Assembly: GCA_013407085.1 (NCBI GenBank)
Contig: JACCGJ010019727.1
Span: 1-64,000, forward strand
DNA: 64,000 nucleotides
Origin: Atriophallophorus winterbourni
Taxonomy: Eukaryota > Platyhelminthes > Trematoda > Plagiorchiida > Microphallidae
Direction: 5' to 3'
Below the pieces are notes generated by a model. The model was given only the letters and a program-made list of their open reading frames with translations. It had not been told where the DNA came from and ran no database searches. Positions within the stretch are counted from its first letter, which is position 1; each line of letters opens with the position of its first letter. The translations under genes and the position numbers were made by a program. Positions 53,075 to 63,562 of this stretch are shown here, one piece after another.

Positions 53075-53475
53075 ACCCCACTGAAAAACCTAGAGAAGGC
53101 AGTCGCCTAAGACAGGTCGGTATCGACTAATTTTCCGTCCTCCAGATTTAAATCTCCAATGTTTTCCCTGGTTCTTCCTTTCTAATGAGCGTAGCTACAA
53201 AATCTTCTGGGATTGGATTTAGCATCTCTCGCTAAGGATAATTCAAACTCCTGTTTGAGCAAACGCTGTATTTTACCACAAGCGTTCCAAGCGGTTTTGT
53301 ATCAGACCCAATAACCAGAAGTAAGATATAGCTTATATTGCTGCCGTAAACGATCTCGTTTACGGGTAGACCGACGAACTCGAGGAGTCCACCAGGGCGG
53401 CCTATGATGTTTCTTCACGACTTGCAGCGAAGCGTGCTTGTCTTGTAACTCCTTGAGATACTAACAAATTCTATC
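53075..53475 (-). pseudogene. CR1 copy 2 linker, decayed
   Basis: Pieces in several frames match the linker of copy 1: HHRPPWWTPRVRR, a YKTAWNACGKIQRLLKQEFE block (also present at 47.3 kb) and NPRRFCSYV. Stops are frequent. Confidence 0.6.
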
Positions 53476-53907
53476 TCAGTTTTTACTTACATTGAAATCG
53501 CTAGAGAACTGAAAGAAAGATTTTGAAGCATGTAGAAGAAAATCCCAGTCTACAAGCCTAAAATTTCGTCTAGGGCGAGCAGTAGGTTTGTGAAACTGCA
53601 GTTCCGCTTCGAAGATTATCATTACGTGATTGCTTTTGCCGAGCGGTGGAAGGTATTTTAAGATTCTAACTTCTTCTGGCTCGGACGACAATACTAGGAC
53701 GAGAGTGGATGGAGTACACCCATTACGAAACCTCGTAGGATCACTCACATGCTGATGCAGCGCATGATCATGGAGCCATTCGAGAAACATTTCGGATTGC
53801 TTGGTGACTAAACCTACAGGGACGGCGCAATTTATGTCTGGGAGGTTGAAATCCCCTAAGATTGAACAGCGGGCAGTTTGAAACTCAGCAAGTTTCTTTG
53901 TTCTCAC
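53476..53907 (-). pseudogene. CR1 copy 2 endonuclease, back half
   Basis: A 143-codon frame with CSILGDFNLPDINCA (catalytic block), FLEWLHDHALHQHVSDPTRF and LPPLGKSNHVMI, where SNH stands for the catalytic SDH. The N-terminal half with the catalytic Glu is missing. The sequence to the right changes character at about 53.91 kb. Confidence 0.75.
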
Positions 53908-54041
53908 TATCGCATATATTGATTCATACTTTCATTCGCTAAATATGGTGCTTTCTAAATACTTGAAAACATCTCGAAACCCACGTGTCAGTCCACGATC
54001 GAATAAATGTTCAGTCGTACTAAACTGAACTGAACTGAACT

Positions 54042-54317
54042 TGTGGCGGTTGATCCAACGGAGATTTCACCAGTAACAAAGTACTCTCTGGTTATTGAAC
54101 GCAATAAACCGGAACACAGTTCGCAACGTATAACAGCATACAAATCCCAGGCAGTCACACGCGATATACTTGTCCCAAAGCAGAACACGAGCGCGGTGTG
54201 AATTGTATATTCAAATTGTGTACATATTTACATGTATCATTCAAACAAAACAATAATGAAATATGCAGGGTTATTGTAATAAAATATACAATTATGAAAA
54301 CACCATAATTATCGCTC
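54042..54317 (-). repeat. 3' LTR of G3
   Basis: On the minus strand it follows a CTCTAGGGAGCGA purine tract, opens near TAATTATGGTGTTTTC (compare TACTATGGCATTTTC in G1) and ends with GGATCAACCGCCACA. About 276 bp. Its outer end touches an (ACTGA)n run (54022-54041), the tail type of the CR1 copies. No second copy is present. Confidence 0.6.
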
Positions 54318-55762
54318 CCTAGAGCGTTAGAAGAGAGTGAAACGCTGGAAACGAAAATAAAGTTAATCAGCGTAGTCTGCAAGGTTTGCAGGCCACCTGA
54401 CTCTCCGGCCTGATCGAGTTTTGTGAATTGGAAAGGGTGAGTCAGATGATGGAAAAGAGAGTTTACATGGTTGGGTTGATTGGGTCGACTGAGAAGTTGG
54501 TGGGGTTGAAGGGAAAAGGTCAACATCCGGGGTACCACTTGGGGGTGAACGTCTGGAGGCGGTGTTTCGTCGCAGACTGGTTCGATAAAAGCTGATTTCA
54601 GTCGATCAATTGCAACAGTATCTCGAGAACCATTTCGGTCGATGACGAAGTATTTGTCACAGCGGCTAACGACTTTGAAGGGACCGGTGTATGCGTCTTG
54701 CAGGGGTTTGCGCTTATGATCAGTTCGAACAAAAACAAAAGAGCATGAATGCAAATCACTTGGTAAGTAAACGTTACGGGTGTATGGGCGAGTGGGGGTG
54801 GCACGTAATTGACGCATGAAGGAGCGTAAGCGATTGACATAGTGGGGAATAGTAATGTCAGCTGCAACGTCAGAGGATGCGATCAATTCACCTGGAAGAC
54901 GGAGTGGTGTGCCGTAAACTATTTCTGCTGCAGAACATCCGAGATCTTCTTTGACGGTAGCACGTATACCAAGAAGAATCACTGGAAGGTTCTCTGCCCA
55001 GTTTTCGGTATTACCATGTGACATCAATGCTGCTTTCAGCTGTCGATGGAACCGTTCAACAAGTCCGTTCGCGCAAGGATGATAGGCTGTCGTTTTGATG
55101 TGGTTAGAGCCGAGGAGTATAGTCAAATCACGAAAAAGGGTAGATTGGAACTGTGATCCACGATCAGTAGTAACAGTAGATGGAACACCGTAATTACTTA
55201 TCCAGTATTGTAGAAAGTTTTTCGCTACGGTCTCAGCTGTAATACCGGTAATGGGAATGGCTATAGGCCAGCGGCTGAAACGGTCGACACAAGTTAAAAT
55301 GTGGGTGAAACCATTAGAGATAGCCAGAGGACCGACAATGTCGAGATGAACGTGCTGAAAACGTTGGCTTGATGGAGGAAAAGATCTTGGAGCACTAAGA
55401 GTATGGCGTTGAACTTTACTGCGTTGGCACTGGAGACAGGCTTTTGTCCAATTTTGAATATCCGCATGCATGTTCGGCCAAACAAATCGATCAGTGATCA
55501 ACTTACGAGTAGCACGAATGCCGGGATGGGAAAGGGAATGAAAATGTTCAAAAATGGATTTTCTAAGTAATTTCGGTACTAAAGGACGGGGATGTTCGTT
55601 GGAAAAATCACATAAAACAGTCAAACTGGAGTTGGGAATGGGAATACGTTGGACTCGGAGGGATGACGAAGATTGGTAGTGCTGCATGTCACTGTCATGT
55701 TGCTGAGCCTCTGCTAGCTGCGTGAGATCAAAGTTCGATCGACTGAGTGCTGTGAGTTGCAT
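54155..55762 (-). CDS. pol: G3 pol, second part: integrase, 535 codons
   Basis: Follows RNase H after a one-base shift near 55.75 kb. Integrase zinc domain [20 protein letters not shown] ... ACLQC is complete. The core has [22 protein letters not shown] and [16 protein letters not shown], so all three acidic catalytic residues are there. Then [16 protein letters not shown], and the GPF/GPY block [20 protein letters not shown]. The frame has no stop before the LTR and runs 160 bp into it, so the natural stop is lost or pol really ends inside the LTR. The shift is the main visible lesion. Confidence 0.85.
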   Translation of the reverse strand: MQLTALSRSNFDLTQLAEAQQHDSDMQHYQSSSSLRVQRIPIPNSSLTVLCDFSNEHPRPLVPKLLRKSIFEHFHSLSHPGIRATRKLITDRFVWPNMHADIQNWTKACLQCQRSKVQRHTLSAPRSFPPSSQRFQHVHLDIVGPLAISNGFTHILTCVDRFSRWPIAIPITGITAETVAKNFLQYWISNYGVPSTVTTDRGSQFQSTLFRDLTILLGSNHIKTTAYHPCANGLVERFHRQLKAALMSHGNTENWAENLPVILLGIRATVKEDLGCSAAEIVYGTPLRLPGELIASSDVAADITIPHYVNRLRSFMRQLRATPTRPYTRNVYLPSDLHSCSFVFVRTDHKRKPLQDAYTGPFKVVSRCDKYFVIDRNGSRDTVAIDRLKSAFIEPVCDETPPPDVHPQVVPRMLTFSLQPHQLLSRPNQPNHVNSLFHHLTHPFQFTKLDQAGESGGLQTLQTTLINFIFVSSVSLSSNALGSDNYGVFIIVYFITITLHISLLFCLNDTCKYVHNLNIQFTPRSCSALGQVYRV

Positions 55763-57477
55763 GCGAGAAAATGCATCGCAACTGTGTTCGACGAAGCAGA
55801 TAGATAGCGAATGTCACTCGTAAATTGAGAAATATAGTCAAGGTGACGTATCTCACGTGGTGAATATCTATCAGCTGTGGCGGACAAAGCAAAAGTGAGA
55901 GGTTTGTGGTCGGTCCAAACAATGAAATCGCGACCTTCAAGCAAATGTCTAAAATGACGAACAGCATAATATATAGCTAACAATTCGCGGCCAAATGTAC
56001 TATTGCGGGTTTGGGCGGGTTGTAGACGACGAGAAAAGAATGCAAGCGGTTTAGTAACACCGTCAATACTTTGCTGCAGGACAGCGCCGACTGCTGCTTG
56101 TGATGCATCGGTGGCAAATGAAAGTGAAGCGTTGGGATTCCTGGACATGTAGGATAACGTAGATGCTTCTTTCAGTGCAGATTTCAATCGCTGAAACGAT
56201 TCAGCATCATCTGCATTCATTTTAAATTGTCGTTCCGTTCCGCGTAACAAATCAGTCATCGGTTGAGCGATGTTAGCACAGTTTGGAATAAATCTTCTGT
56301 AATAATTAACTAACCCGAGGAATCGACGTAACTGTCGAAGCGAGGTGGGACATGGATAAACATTGATAGACGAAATTTTAACAAGCACAGGGCGAATTCC
56401 GTTTTGATCGACATGATGTCCTAAGATTTCGAGGGAAGCGACAGCAAAAAGGCATTTATCTGGGTTAACCACAACGCCGAATTGTGAAAGTCGCTGAAAA
56501 ACAGCATGCAGATGTTCTGCATGTTCCTGTTGAGACGAACTGGCGATCAGGACGTCATCAATGTAGACATGCACAAAAGATAATCCCTGGAAAACTTGGT
56601 CCATGAATCTCTGGAAGGTTTGAGCAGCATTGCGTAAACCAAAGGGCATTTTTAAAAATTCGAAAAGACCAAAGGGTGTGGTAATAGCTGTTTTAGGGAT
56701 ATATTCGTCGGCGACAGGTATCTGGTGATAAGCACGCACCAAATCTAGTTTAGAAAACACTGTCTTTCCGTGTAATGAAAGTGCAAAGTCATGAATATGG
56801 GGAATGGGGTAACGATCGGGAACAGTAACTCTGTTAAGGGAACGGTAATCACCGCATGATCGCCAAGCATCAGATTTATTTTTCTCCACCATGTGAAGGG
56901 GGCTTGCATAAGGCGATTTGGATGGCCGGATAATTCCCAGTTCGAGCATATGTTCAAACTCACGTTTCGCTACATCGAACTTGTTTGGAGCCAAACGACG
57001 GGGCTTGTTAAACACTGGAGGACCACGGGTCACAATGTGGTGTTTAACGTTATGTTTAACGACCGCAGCTTGTGTACAGGGTTTTAAAACTTCCGAAAAT
57101 TCTTTCAGTAAATCACTGAACGCAGATGGGATGTCAGGGGTGAGTACACGAATGGTTCGAATAGGGGAATCGCAGGAATTACCAAAGGAGTTAATCTTTG
57201 TCAAATTATCAATAAGCTTTCGTTTAGCTATATTGACTGAAAGATCAAAATGTGAGAGGAAATCTGCTCCCAGAATCGGTACTTTGACATCAGCCAGCGT
57301 GAAAATCAATCGAAAGTCGCGTCGTAGACCCAATTCGACAGAAAGTGATCTTTGACCGAAAGTGGAAATTTTCGTGCCGTTTGCCGCCTGCAACGTCATT
57401 GACGAAGGACTCTTGCGTTCCTTAGTGGATGGTGGGATAACTCTAATCTCAGCACCAGTGTCAATGAGGAATCGCAT
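55714..57477 (-). CDS. pol: G3 pol, first part: protease, RT, RNase H, 587 codons
   Basis: Protease: [20 protein letters not shown] (residues 3-22) and [103 protein letters not shown] (YIDD intact) and [16 protein letters not shown]. RNase [49 protein letters not shown]. All catalytic motifs look sound. A one-base change near 55.75 kb throws the frame off after SSNTVA, where intact copies read DAFSRM or similar. The listed start is the first Met in the frame; pol is probably made with Gag by frameshifting. Confidence 0.88.
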   Translation of the reverse strand: MRFLIDTGAEIRVIPPSTKERKSPSSMTLQAANGTKISTFGQRSLSVELGLRRDFRLIFTLADVKVPILGADFLSHFDLSVNIAKRKLIDNLTKINSFGNSCDSPIRTIRVLTPDIPSAFSDLLKEFSEVLKPCTQAAVVKHNVKHHIVTRGPPVFNKPRRLAPNKFDVAKREFEHMLELGIIRPSKSPYASPLHMVEKNKSDAWRSCGDYRSLNRVTVPDRYPIPHIHDFALSLHGKTVFSKLDLVRAYHQIPVADEYIPKTAITTPFGLFEFLKMPFGLRNAAQTFQRFMDQVFQGLSFVHVYIDDVLIASSSQQEHAEHLHAVFQRLSQFGVVVNPDKCLFAVASLEILGHHVDQNGIRPVLVKISSINVYPCPTSLRQLRRFLGLVNYYRRFIPNCANIAQPMTDLLRGTERQFKMNADDAESFQRLKSALKEASTLSYMSRNPNASLSFATDASQAAVGAVLQQSIDGVTKPLAFFSRRLQPAQTRNSTFGRELLAIYYAVRHFRHLLEGRDFIVWTDHKPLTFALSATADRYSPREIRHLDYISQFTSDIRYLSASSNTVAMHFLACNSQHSVDRTLISRS

Positions 57478-57479
57478 TT

Positions 57480-57740
57480 TAGTGGCCCGGTCGTTAACGT
57501 AGAAAAGACGGCTTTGAGGGGATCCAGACAGAGATGCCGTGTCTACTGTCTGGCTTCGTGGTTTCCCTGATTGGACACATTTGAATTATATGTGCAAGGT
57601 GACGTGCAATGCAGGGCCTTTGCACCGAAACGACGATGATAGTAACATAAACTTCAACCGTTAGAACGACTCGACGATCGCTTCTTGGGCTGTTGCGAAG
57701 ACTATTCAAGACTATTCACCACAGTCAAATTTTCCACTAG
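57480..57740 (-). pseudogene. gag: G3 gag end with CHCC finger
   Basis: The finger CYYHRRFGAKALHCTSPC is readable on the minus strand near 57590-57650, preceded by a basic Ser/Arg stretch with an in-frame TGA and a LETLVENLTVVNSLE piece. This is all of gag that remains. Confidence 0.72.
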
Positions 57741-57779
57741 TGTTTCCAACTGTATACAGGATTTAACACAATCTAGTTC

Positions 57780-58901
57780 CCAGGTCCCCATCACTAACAC
57801 ATCTATCTGTACTCTGTACTCTGTACTCTATTTAATGCGAGATCTATTTCTTCTAAAATGTCTGATCTTCAATTTTTCCTGTCTGCTAACCCAACTGATG
57901 TAGTTCTAATCACTGAAACTTGGACAACTGATGAAGATATAGACGCTACACTTTCCCCACCAAATTATAATATTTTTCGTGAAAATCGGTGCTCCACTCG
58001 TGGTGGTGGTTGCATCATATATATTACTAAGAATATTCCTGCCAATCTTCATTGTTCTTCCTCACTGGATGAAATTGATGATTCCATATGGATTGATATA
58101 CCTTCATTGGATGCCCTTTTCGGTTGTATTTACAACCCACCTCCTCCATCCTTACACAATCTTGATAAGATTAAAAATGCTTTTATTGAAGTTTCTTTGA
58201 ACCCTTTTAAAAATAAACTTATAGGCGGTGATTTTAACATGCCTTATACATGCTGGAACTCGCCTCAGCAATCTGGAAAATTCTCCTCTTTTTCCGAAGC
58301 AATCAACCTACTAGGTTACAGCCAAGTAGTTGATAAACCTACAAGGCACTCAAACCTTCTAGACCTTATTTTTACATTGGGTCCTAATGCTAGTAATGTG
58401 AAAGTCATAGCACCCCTTCCTGGTTGTGACCATAACATGGTCACGTGTCAACTTCATCTTTGTGAGAATCGGACTTCCATCAGCAAAGCTAATGGTCGTC
58501 TCTATGTTGATTGGAAAAACTTTTCGACTCTAATTAGAAACTCTGATTGGACTGACTTCTTTATATCTCCGGATTTTAACCTTATCTCTTCAATATTCCA
58601 TAAGAACTTATCTAAATGTCTCGTAACTGCATCAACTCCTCGGAAAACTAAATCAATTAAACTTGATAAAATAAACCTTCTGCTCTTGGAAACCACACAC
58701 CAGACTTTTATTCATTTTTACGTCTCAAGGAACTTCTTAGCTCTTTTACAACAATCAAATTACAATTCATCGAGAATCAAGAAAGGATGGCCCTGAACAG
58801 TGCTTCGAAGACCAAGTCTTTGAATAATCTAACGAGATCTCGATATAATCCAGGTAAACATGAAATTTTTGCAATTGTGTTCCCCCATGATGATATGGAA
58901 T
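57780..58901 (+). mobile_element. CR1/jockey-like LINE, endonuclease part
   Basis: A plus-strand LINE start: endonuclease and the beginning of the linker. Sequence like SLNNLTRSRYNPGKHEIFAI in a second frame (58800-58895) continues the protein until G4 cuts it at 58902. No RT on this strand follows on the far side of G4. The start is close to the G3 truncation point. Confidence 0.7.
57858..58796 (+). CDS. LINE endonuclease ORF, 312 codons, intact domain
   Basis: Apurinic-like endonuclease that nicks the target for reverse transcription. In frame just before the listed Met is FNARSISSK, the N-terminal Asn motif. Then VVLITETWTTDEDID (catalytic Glu), GGGCIIYITKNIPANL, IWIDIPSLDALFGCIYNPPP, LIGGDFNMPYTCWN (catalytic D and N), VVDKPTRHSNLLDLIFT and PGCDHNMV (catalytic D-H). 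All catalytic residues are visible. The real start lies upstream of the listed Met. The frame stops at 58796, and a nearby frame carries on. Confidence 0.78.
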   Translation: MSDLQFFLSANPTDVVLITETWTTDEDIDATLSPPNYNIFRENRCSTRGGGCIIYITKNIPANLHCSSSLDEIDDSIWIDIPSLDALFGCIYNPPPPSLHNLDKIKNAFIEVSLNPFKNKLIGGDFNMPYTCWNSPQQSGKFSSFSEAINLLGYSQVVDKPTRHSNLLDLIFTLGPNASNVKVIAPLPGCDHNMVTCQLHLCENRTSISKANGRLYVDWKNFSTLIRNSDWTDFFISPDFNLISSIFHKNLSKCLVTASTPRKTKSIKLDKINLLLLETTHQTFIHFYVSRNFLALLQQSNYNSSRIKKGWP

Positions 58902-59362
58902 TGTAGCGGATAAGCCGAGCGTTACATTAATAAGAATCGTTATAAGTGTTGCTAATTAATGTAAGTGTTTGAAATTATGTATAAACATATATAATTATAT
59001 TTATGCGAGAGAATACACTATGTCAACAACAGACTTACGAAAATCCTTGTGTTGTTCACTCGGATTATTGCTAACAATGAATTTTGACCCGTATTATTTC
59101 TTCAGCGGGATAATTGCTCGTCGTAGATGGGACATGCAGTGAATTACCGAAAAGAGAAGAAATATTCTGGGTCAGTAATCTGAAACAATTAATTAGTGGT
59201 TCGGAACCAGGCAAGTTATCAGACGTTCACGCTGTAGGAAGCGCAAGTGTGTTCAGTGATTTAAACAAAACGACACACGGCATCATGATGGAAAACGTTT
59301 ATGAAAATAAACTTACTTTTGGATTTATTAAGGAATTATATCAATTAGGAATAATTCCTACA
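58902..59362 (-). repeat. 3' LTR of G4
   Basis: 461 bp, the same length as 63102-63562. On the minus strand it opens TGTAGGAATTATTCC after the purine tract AGGAGGGAGTTA (59363-59374) and closes CGCTACA. The copies differ at many positions, so this is an older insertion. Confidence 0.92.
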
Positions 59363-59372
59363 TAACTCCCTC

Positions 59373-60083
59373 CTAGAGCATGGGCTGTTCAGCCATGCTC
59401 GACATCCATCTACGACGGGGTCGTGCCACGGTACGGCCAGTGCGTGTGCGCGGGGCGTCCGTGTCGTCGGTTGTCACCGCTGTCCGTGAATGCAGCGGGG
59501 TTTCCATCATGGGTTGTGTTGCTGGCGTGGACGAGGGTGAAATGCTCAAGTCCTCGTGCATCGGCTGCGTATCTGGAGTCGACAAAAAGGGAGACGAGGG
59601 AAAAGAAACAAAGGGGACTGGCTGTGAAGGGATAGTCACAGTCGTAGGGGATCCTGGGTCTGTATTCGATTCCATGTACGCGGGCTTCAATCGGTCGATG
59701 CTGACTGAATCCAGGCGGCCGTTGCGTTCAATGACGAAGTACTTGGCACTGCGGGAGATGACTTTGAATGGGCCGTCGTATGGTGCTTCAAGGGGCCGTT
59801 TTACACGGTCTACGCGCGTGAATACGTACGGGCACGACAGAAGATAATTGTCGACGTGACTTGTACCAGAAGTTACACGGGTAGGCGGAGCACGTATTTC
59901 TCGCATGAAGGCGCGGAGCCGGGAGACATACGGAGCTGTTTCAATCGCAGTCAGGGGTGTGGAGTCCGTCAGCAGTTCGGCGGGGAGTCGCAGAGTAGTT
60001 CCGTAAACCATATCGGCTGATGTGCACCGATGTCTTCTTTTGCGGTATGCGGATGCCGAGCAGAACCAGTGGCAGTTTGTCAA
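59373..60083 (-). pseudogene. pol: G4 integrase C-terminal part, 236 codons
   Basis: Carries MVYGTTLRLPAELLTDSTP, YVSRLRAFMREIRAPPTRVT, the GPF block EAPYDGPFKVISRSAKYFVI, and a long Pro/Ser/Thr-rich tail ending in RTGRTVARPRRRWMSSM. The tail is longer than in G1-G3 and holds repeated SPSSTPATQPM-like pieces. It ends 10 bp before the 3' LTR. Confidence 0.78.
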
Positions 60084-60650
60084 CCCAGGATGCGCTGGAT
60101 TCGGTGGCGACGAGCGCAGCCTTCAATTGACGATGGAATCGTTCAACGAGGCCGTTCGCGCTGGATGGTAAGCCGTCGTCCGAAAATGTTCGCATCCCAG
60201 TAGACGATTCAGTTCTGCGAAGAGGTGGGACGTGAACTGGGCTCCGCGGTCTGTTGTGATCTGGGACGGGACACCGTAATTCGCGATCCAACCAGAGACG
60301 AAGGTGCGAGCTACGGTTTCCGCGGATGTATCCACTAGTGGGCACGCTTGGGGCCAGCGTGTGAATCTATCGATGCACGTCAAAAGATGAGTGCACCCAC
60401 GGGATGAGGGTAATGGTCCAACAAGATCAATATGTACATGCCGAAAGCGTCCATCTGGAAGTGGGAATTTTCCAGGGATAGAGCGGGTATGGCGATGTAC
60501 CTTACTACGTTGACAGGCAAGACACTGTTGTGCCCAACAACGAATGTCGTTCCGCATGCCATGCCAAACATAGCGGTCTGTGATGAGTTTCGTGGTTGCG
60601 CGTTTGCTCGGGTGGGATATTCCGTGCAGGTGCTCGAAAATCCGTCGTCT
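59941..60650 (-). pseudogene. pol: G4 integrase zinc domain and core, frame-shifted
   Basis: The 60123-60557 frame holds the CLAC end of the zinc domain, [13 protein letters not shown] (catalytic Asp), [20 protein letters not shown], and [13 protein letters not shown] (second Asp). A shift after AYHPA moves [20 protein letters not shown], with the catalytic Glu, into another frame (59941-60345). A further shift precedes the C-terminal part. Confidence 0.78.
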
Positions 60651-61562
60651 TTAATCCTTTGGTACAAAGGGACGTGGATTTCCTGTCGATGTATCACAAT
60701 GGATACGTACTCGACTGCCTGGCACTGGTAAGAGAGCAAACTGCAGAGAAGCTTCGGAAGTGATTTTTGAAAATTCCGGGTCGTCCTCTTGCAGGGCGGC
60801 GATTTCCTCTAAATCAATCTTCGCGATCTGGGAAATAGATGCGCGTGATAGAGCATCTGCCTCGATGTTGCTGGGTCCCTCAATGTACCTGACGTCAGTG
60901 GTGAACTGCGCGAGGTAGTCCAAGTGGCGAGTTTCCCGAGGCGAGTAGCGGTCGGCGGCAGCGCTGAAGGCATGGATCAAGGGCTTGTGGTCCGTGTAGA
61001 TGGTGAATTGACGTCCTTCCAGGATGTGTCGAAAGTGCTTTACTGCGAGGTACATCGCAAGTAATTCTCGGCTGAATGTAGAATACCTGGTTTGAGCCGG
61101 TTGCAGCTTTCGTGAAAAGAAGGAGAGTGGTGCGCACTCATCGTCAATGACTTGTTGTAGAACGGCACCAACAGCAACTTGAGAAGCGTCTGTTTTGAGC
61201 ACAAGTTTCACTCTGCTGTCCGTGGAGAGATAAGCCAGCGAAGTGAGCGTGCTGAGGGATGCTTTGACTAATTGGAACGCGGCGATAGCTTCCGTTGTCA
61301 TGTTGAACTTCTTTGGATTTCCCCGCAAAAGATCAGTTAACGGTCTGCATTTGTCCGCGCATTTTGGTATGAATCTGCCGTAGAAGTTAATGAAACCAAG
61401 GAATCGACGTAGCTGGCGAAGAGACGTTGGCGTTGGGTAGTCTACAATCGCCGATATTTTCTGCGGAATGGCAGTGATTCCACGAGAATCGATTGTGTGT
61501 CCAAGAATTTCCAGGGCTGGTCTTCCGAATTGTGAGCTTGTTGAGGCCTCTGTAGTCACCAC
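60651..61562 (-). pseudogene. pol: G4 RT end and RNase H, 303 codons
   Basis: Begins right after the RT deletion. EILGHTIDSRG and LRRFLGFINFYGRFIPKCAD are RT thumb motifs; then RNase H with [50 protein letters not shown] and GPSNIEADALSRASI, all catalytic residues present. The first 15 codons belong to a different frame of the deletion junction. Confidence 0.8.
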
Positions 61563-62200
61563 ATGGTCTCCAGTCGCCTGATTTTTTTGAAACCATATGC
61601 ATAAGCGATGACCATGGGCTATTAGAGGGTCTAATTATCCCAAGTTGTAGCAGTTGCTCGAACTCCGCTTTGGCAGCGGTGAACTTGTCAGGGGACAATC
61701 GTCGCGGTCTTGCGTTCGTCAGCGGGCCGGTCGTGAAGATGTGGTGTGCAATCCCATGTTGGATGTCTGGCGTGCAGCGCGATGGCTGGCTGATAGCCTG
61801 ATAGTCTCGAAGCAGCATTGCAAACTTGTCGTATGGTAGAGCGAGTTTCCGTCCGATCGAATTGATCGATGTCGCTTTTCCTGTGACGCGTACTGCGGAT
61901 TTAGTGTCCAACAGTTGTTTGCGCTGAACGTCGACTATTAGCCCGAACTCTGTTAAAAGGTCGGCTCCGATGATCGGCTGACGAACGTCGGCGACGATAA
62001 ATGTCCATGGGAGAATTCTGCCCGAACCGAGGTTTGGCATGAGGAGACGCTGGCCATACGTTTTGATGCGTGTGCCGTTAGCCGCTTGTAGATTGACGCC
62101 AGTTGGGTCCATGCGGGTGTTTGCACTATGAGGTGGGATGACACTCACCTTCGCTCCTGTGTCAATTAGGAAACGTAGACCTATTGGAGAATCATCAATG
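61500..62200 (-). pseudogene. pol: G4 protease and RT start, cut by internal deletion
   Basis: Protease with FLIDTGAKVSVIPPHS (just upstream of the listed Met of the 253-codon frame), QAANGTRIKTYGQRLL and IIGADLLTEFG. Then the RT approach RPRRLSPDKFTAAKAEFEQL, GIIRPSNSPWSSLMHMV and CGDYRGLNKLT. The next block expected, from TVPDR-x-PIPH through the YIDD box (about 130 residues in G1-G3), is absent: the sequence goes straight to the GHTID region. Without YIDD this element cannot reverse-transcribe. Confidence 0.82.
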
Positions 62201-62243
62201 TAGAATAGGCGACTTACGGTGTGGCCAGCTGCAGCCGTCGCGA

Positions 62244-63053
62244 TTACTGGCTGGCCTGCTCTTTTCCCGCCTTAGCTTGACTGGCGTCGGGGAAGGAACA
62301 GGGCTGCACACAGTGCCTGGCGTCAGCACTAAACTGTTTATGGTACTTGCAGAAACCTGTGTTGGCAGCCTGGCGCGAAGCGTTTGCGTGGTTTTGGGGA
62401 CGACGTTTTTGCTGTTGAGGTTTTCGCTGTTGATACGTCGTCTGTATTGACAGTGCAAGACGTTCGATTGCTTCCTCGATTCGAGCGAAACGTTGGTCCG
62501 TTGGGGTTTGTGGCGTGTCTTCGGTCACCACGTGTACTTGGGCGTTGCTTGTTTGGCACTCATGTATCTTGTCGGCGGCGAGTGCCAATTTGTCCAATAA
62601 AGCTTCGCTTTCTTGTATTGCTACGAATGACCTCGTGTGAGTAGGCAGGCACTTGATCCAAAAGTGCATTAGCACATCCTCACTGACATTGTTGCCACCT
62701 GCGAGCGTGCGCATATGCCGCAACAGTTGCGAAGGTTTCCGATCGCCCAACTCCGTTATCTGGAGAAGTTGTTGCATGCGAGTTGCGTTGGACGTGCCGA
62801 AACGTTGTAGAATGGCAGCCTCCAGTTTGTCGTAGGGATGGTCTAACGGTATTAGATCCAAGACATCGATCACTTCGGATGCAACCTCCGTAGGAAGGTT
62901 GGCGGTGACCTCAGCAAACTTTATATCTTGTGATTTGATGCGATAGCTCTCGAAATGAGCTTCGACCAAAACAAACCACACTCTCGGGATTGACATCCCG
63001 AAAGGTGGCAATCTGACGTTAGAGTTGATAGCGGCTTCGTCGCCGGACGACAT
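62244..63053 (-). CDS. gag: Gag of G4, CHCC finger, 269 aa
   Basis: Intact frame starting 48 bp inside the LTR edge. Capsid-like part: LPPFGMSIPRVWFVLVEAHF, ANLPTEVASEVIDVLDLIP, GDRKPSQLLRHMRTLAGGNN and VLMHFWIKCLPTHTRSFVAI. Then a Gln/Arg-rich basic hinge (about 205-230) and the finger CKYHKQFSADARHCVQPC (Cys-x3-His-x9-Cys-x3-Cys). Gag ends in its own stop while protease continues in another frame, so a ribosomal frameshift would be needed. It is the best preserved Gag in the window. Confidence 0.88.
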   Translation of the reverse strand: MSSGDEAAINSNVRLPPFGMSIPRVWFVLVEAHFESYRIKSQDIKFAEVTANLPTEVASEVIDVLDLIPLDHPYDKLEAAILQRFGTSNATRMQQLLQITELGDRKPSQLLRHMRTLAGGNNVSEDVLMHFWIKCLPTHTRSFVAIQESEALLDKLALAADKIHECQTSNAQVHVVTEDTPQTPTDQRFARIEEAIERLALSIQTTYQQRKPQQQKRRPQNHANASRQAANTGFCKYHKQFSADARHCVQPCSFPDASQAKAGKEQASQ

Positions 63054-63086
63054 AATGAATGTAAAATGAAGGGAAAAAATTTGAAA

Positions 63087-63098
63087 GCGGGCTCATCA
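63087..63098 (-). promoter_or_regulatory. Primer binding site of G4
   Basis: Minus-strand TGATGAGCCCGC, three bases after the 5' LTR. It resembles the G1 site (TGGTGGGCCCGA) and, with three mismatches, the complement of tRNA-Trp. Confidence 0.5.
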
Positions 63099-63101
63099 GT
63101 T

Positions 63102-63562
63102 TGTAGCGAATAAGCCGAACGTTGCGTTGATAAGAATCGTTATAAGTGTTGCTAATTAATGTGAGTGTATGAAATTATGTATAAATATATATAATTATAT
63201 TTATGCAAGAGAATACACTATGTCAACAACAGACTTACGAAATACTTGTGTTGTCCACTCGGATTATTGCTAACAATGAATTTGACCCGTGATATTTCTT
63301 CAGCGGGATAATTGCTCGTCGTAGATGGGACAAGCAGTGAATTACCGAAAAGGGAAGAAATATTCTAGGTCAGTAATCTGAAACAATTAATTAGTGGTTC
63401 GGAACCAGGCAAGTTATCAGACGTTCACGCTGTAGGAATCGCAAGTGTGTCTTCAATTGATTTAAAAAACACGCCACACGGCATCATGATGGAAAACGTT
63501 TATGAAAATGAATTTATTTTTGGAATTATTAGATATTATATCAATTAGGAATAATTCCTACA
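63102..63562 (-). repeat. 5' LTR of G4
   Basis: 461 bp, direct repeat of 58902-59362, with the same TGTAGG...CTACA ends. Confidence 0.92.

Larger units (their letters stand above)
51637..53910 (-). mobile_element. CR1-type LINE copy 2, truncated at both ends
   Basis: Same family as copy 1. Carries the back half of endonuclease, a decayed linker, a long RT frame and the start of the C-terminal part (LRRRRFRGDLIETFEILKGL near 51770), then is cut at 51637 by the tail of the plus-strand CR1 copy. The front of the endonuclease is missing. Confidence 0.8.
54042..57740 (-). mobile_element. Ty3/gypsy element G3 (CsRn1 group), 5'-truncated
   Basis: Minus strand. Contains the end of gag, complete protease-RT-RNase H-integrase coding sequence split by one frameshift, and a 3' LTR. 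The 5' LTR and most of gag are missing; the left neighbour beyond about 57.74 kb is a plus-strand LINE. Closest to G1 in protein sequence. Confidence 0.85.
58902..63562 (-). mobile_element. Ty3/gypsy element G4 (CsRn1 group), RT-deleted
   Basis: Minus strand, 4661 bp, with two LTRs, primer site, intact gag, protease and integrase remains, but with the catalytic middle of RT deleted near 61.5 kb. Several further frame changes lie in integrase. The internal GC content is clearly higher than that of the flanking DNA and of G1-G3. No target duplication is evident (GGAAT against GGTTA). Confidence 0.9.

Noticed and set aside
59380..59847. 155-codon plus-strand ORF
   Set aside because: It is the antisense shadow of the G4 integrase C-terminus.
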